Source of the DNA: an uncultured Prevotella sp. | GTDB taxonomy: Bacteria; Bacteroidota; Bacteroidia; Bacteroidales; Bacteroidaceae | Direction: 5' to 3' | DNA length: 5,868 nucleotides | Assembly (NCBI GenBank): GCA_900318855.1 | Contig: ONMG01000029.1 | Coordinates: 1 to 5,868, forward strand | Part shown: positions 5,842 through 5,868 of the stretch, one piece after another | Numbering within the stretch: position 1 is the stretch's first letter | Layout: every line of letters starts with the position of its first letter | Program-made: the position numbers and the translations under genes | Notes under the pieces: generated by a model | The model's database searches: none | Told to the model about the DNA's origin: nothing | Seen by the model: only the letters and a program-made list of their open reading frames with translations

Positions 5842-5868
5842 CTATAGGATTACCATATGGTCACCCCA

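Noticed and set aside
5852..5861. Ten-base palindrome ACCATATGGT near the window end
   Set aside because: Too short and too close to the edge to assign; no partner feature is visible.

Overview
The window looks like chromosomal DNA of a Bacteroidota species, most likely order Bacteroidales and close to Prevotella (genus level is inference). Three things point there: GyrA carries the QSRGGVG form of the GyrA box; rpmB-rpmG is followed by the small DUF4295 gene, which I know only from this phylum; and the promoters fit the Bacteroidetes pattern TTTG-N19-TAnnTTTG rather than -35/-10 boxes, with almost no Shine-Dalgarno sequences.

All five firmly supported genes lie on the minus strand, so they read from right to left. 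First comes a ribosomal-protein operon: a consensus promoter (5180-5210), rpmB (bL28), rpmG (bL33, lacking the zinc cysteines) and a 52-residue DUF4295 gene, closed by a U-tailed hairpin (4442-4474). A non-coding spacer of about 430 bases follows; it holds a 24-base near-perfect palindrome and the probable gyrA promoter. Next is gyrA (884 residues), then, after 22 bases, a secreted TPR-repeat protein. A strong hairpin terminator (25-76) ends that unit. So the window holds two transcription units: one builds the large ribosomal subunit, the other joins DNA supercoiling to a periplasmic repeat protein of unknown job.

The right end (about 5200-5868) has no recognisable protein gene, but it is not featureless. 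On the plus strand a good TTTG-N19-TATATTTC promoter (5394-5424), a 109-codon open frame that starts five bases after it, paired GC-rich hairpins and a plus-strand terminator (5789-5841) line up as one possible transcription unit of about 410 bases, divergent from rpmB. Whether this is an RNA, a leaderless small gene or a dispersed repeat cannot be settled from one sequence. It is the best candidate here for something undescribed.
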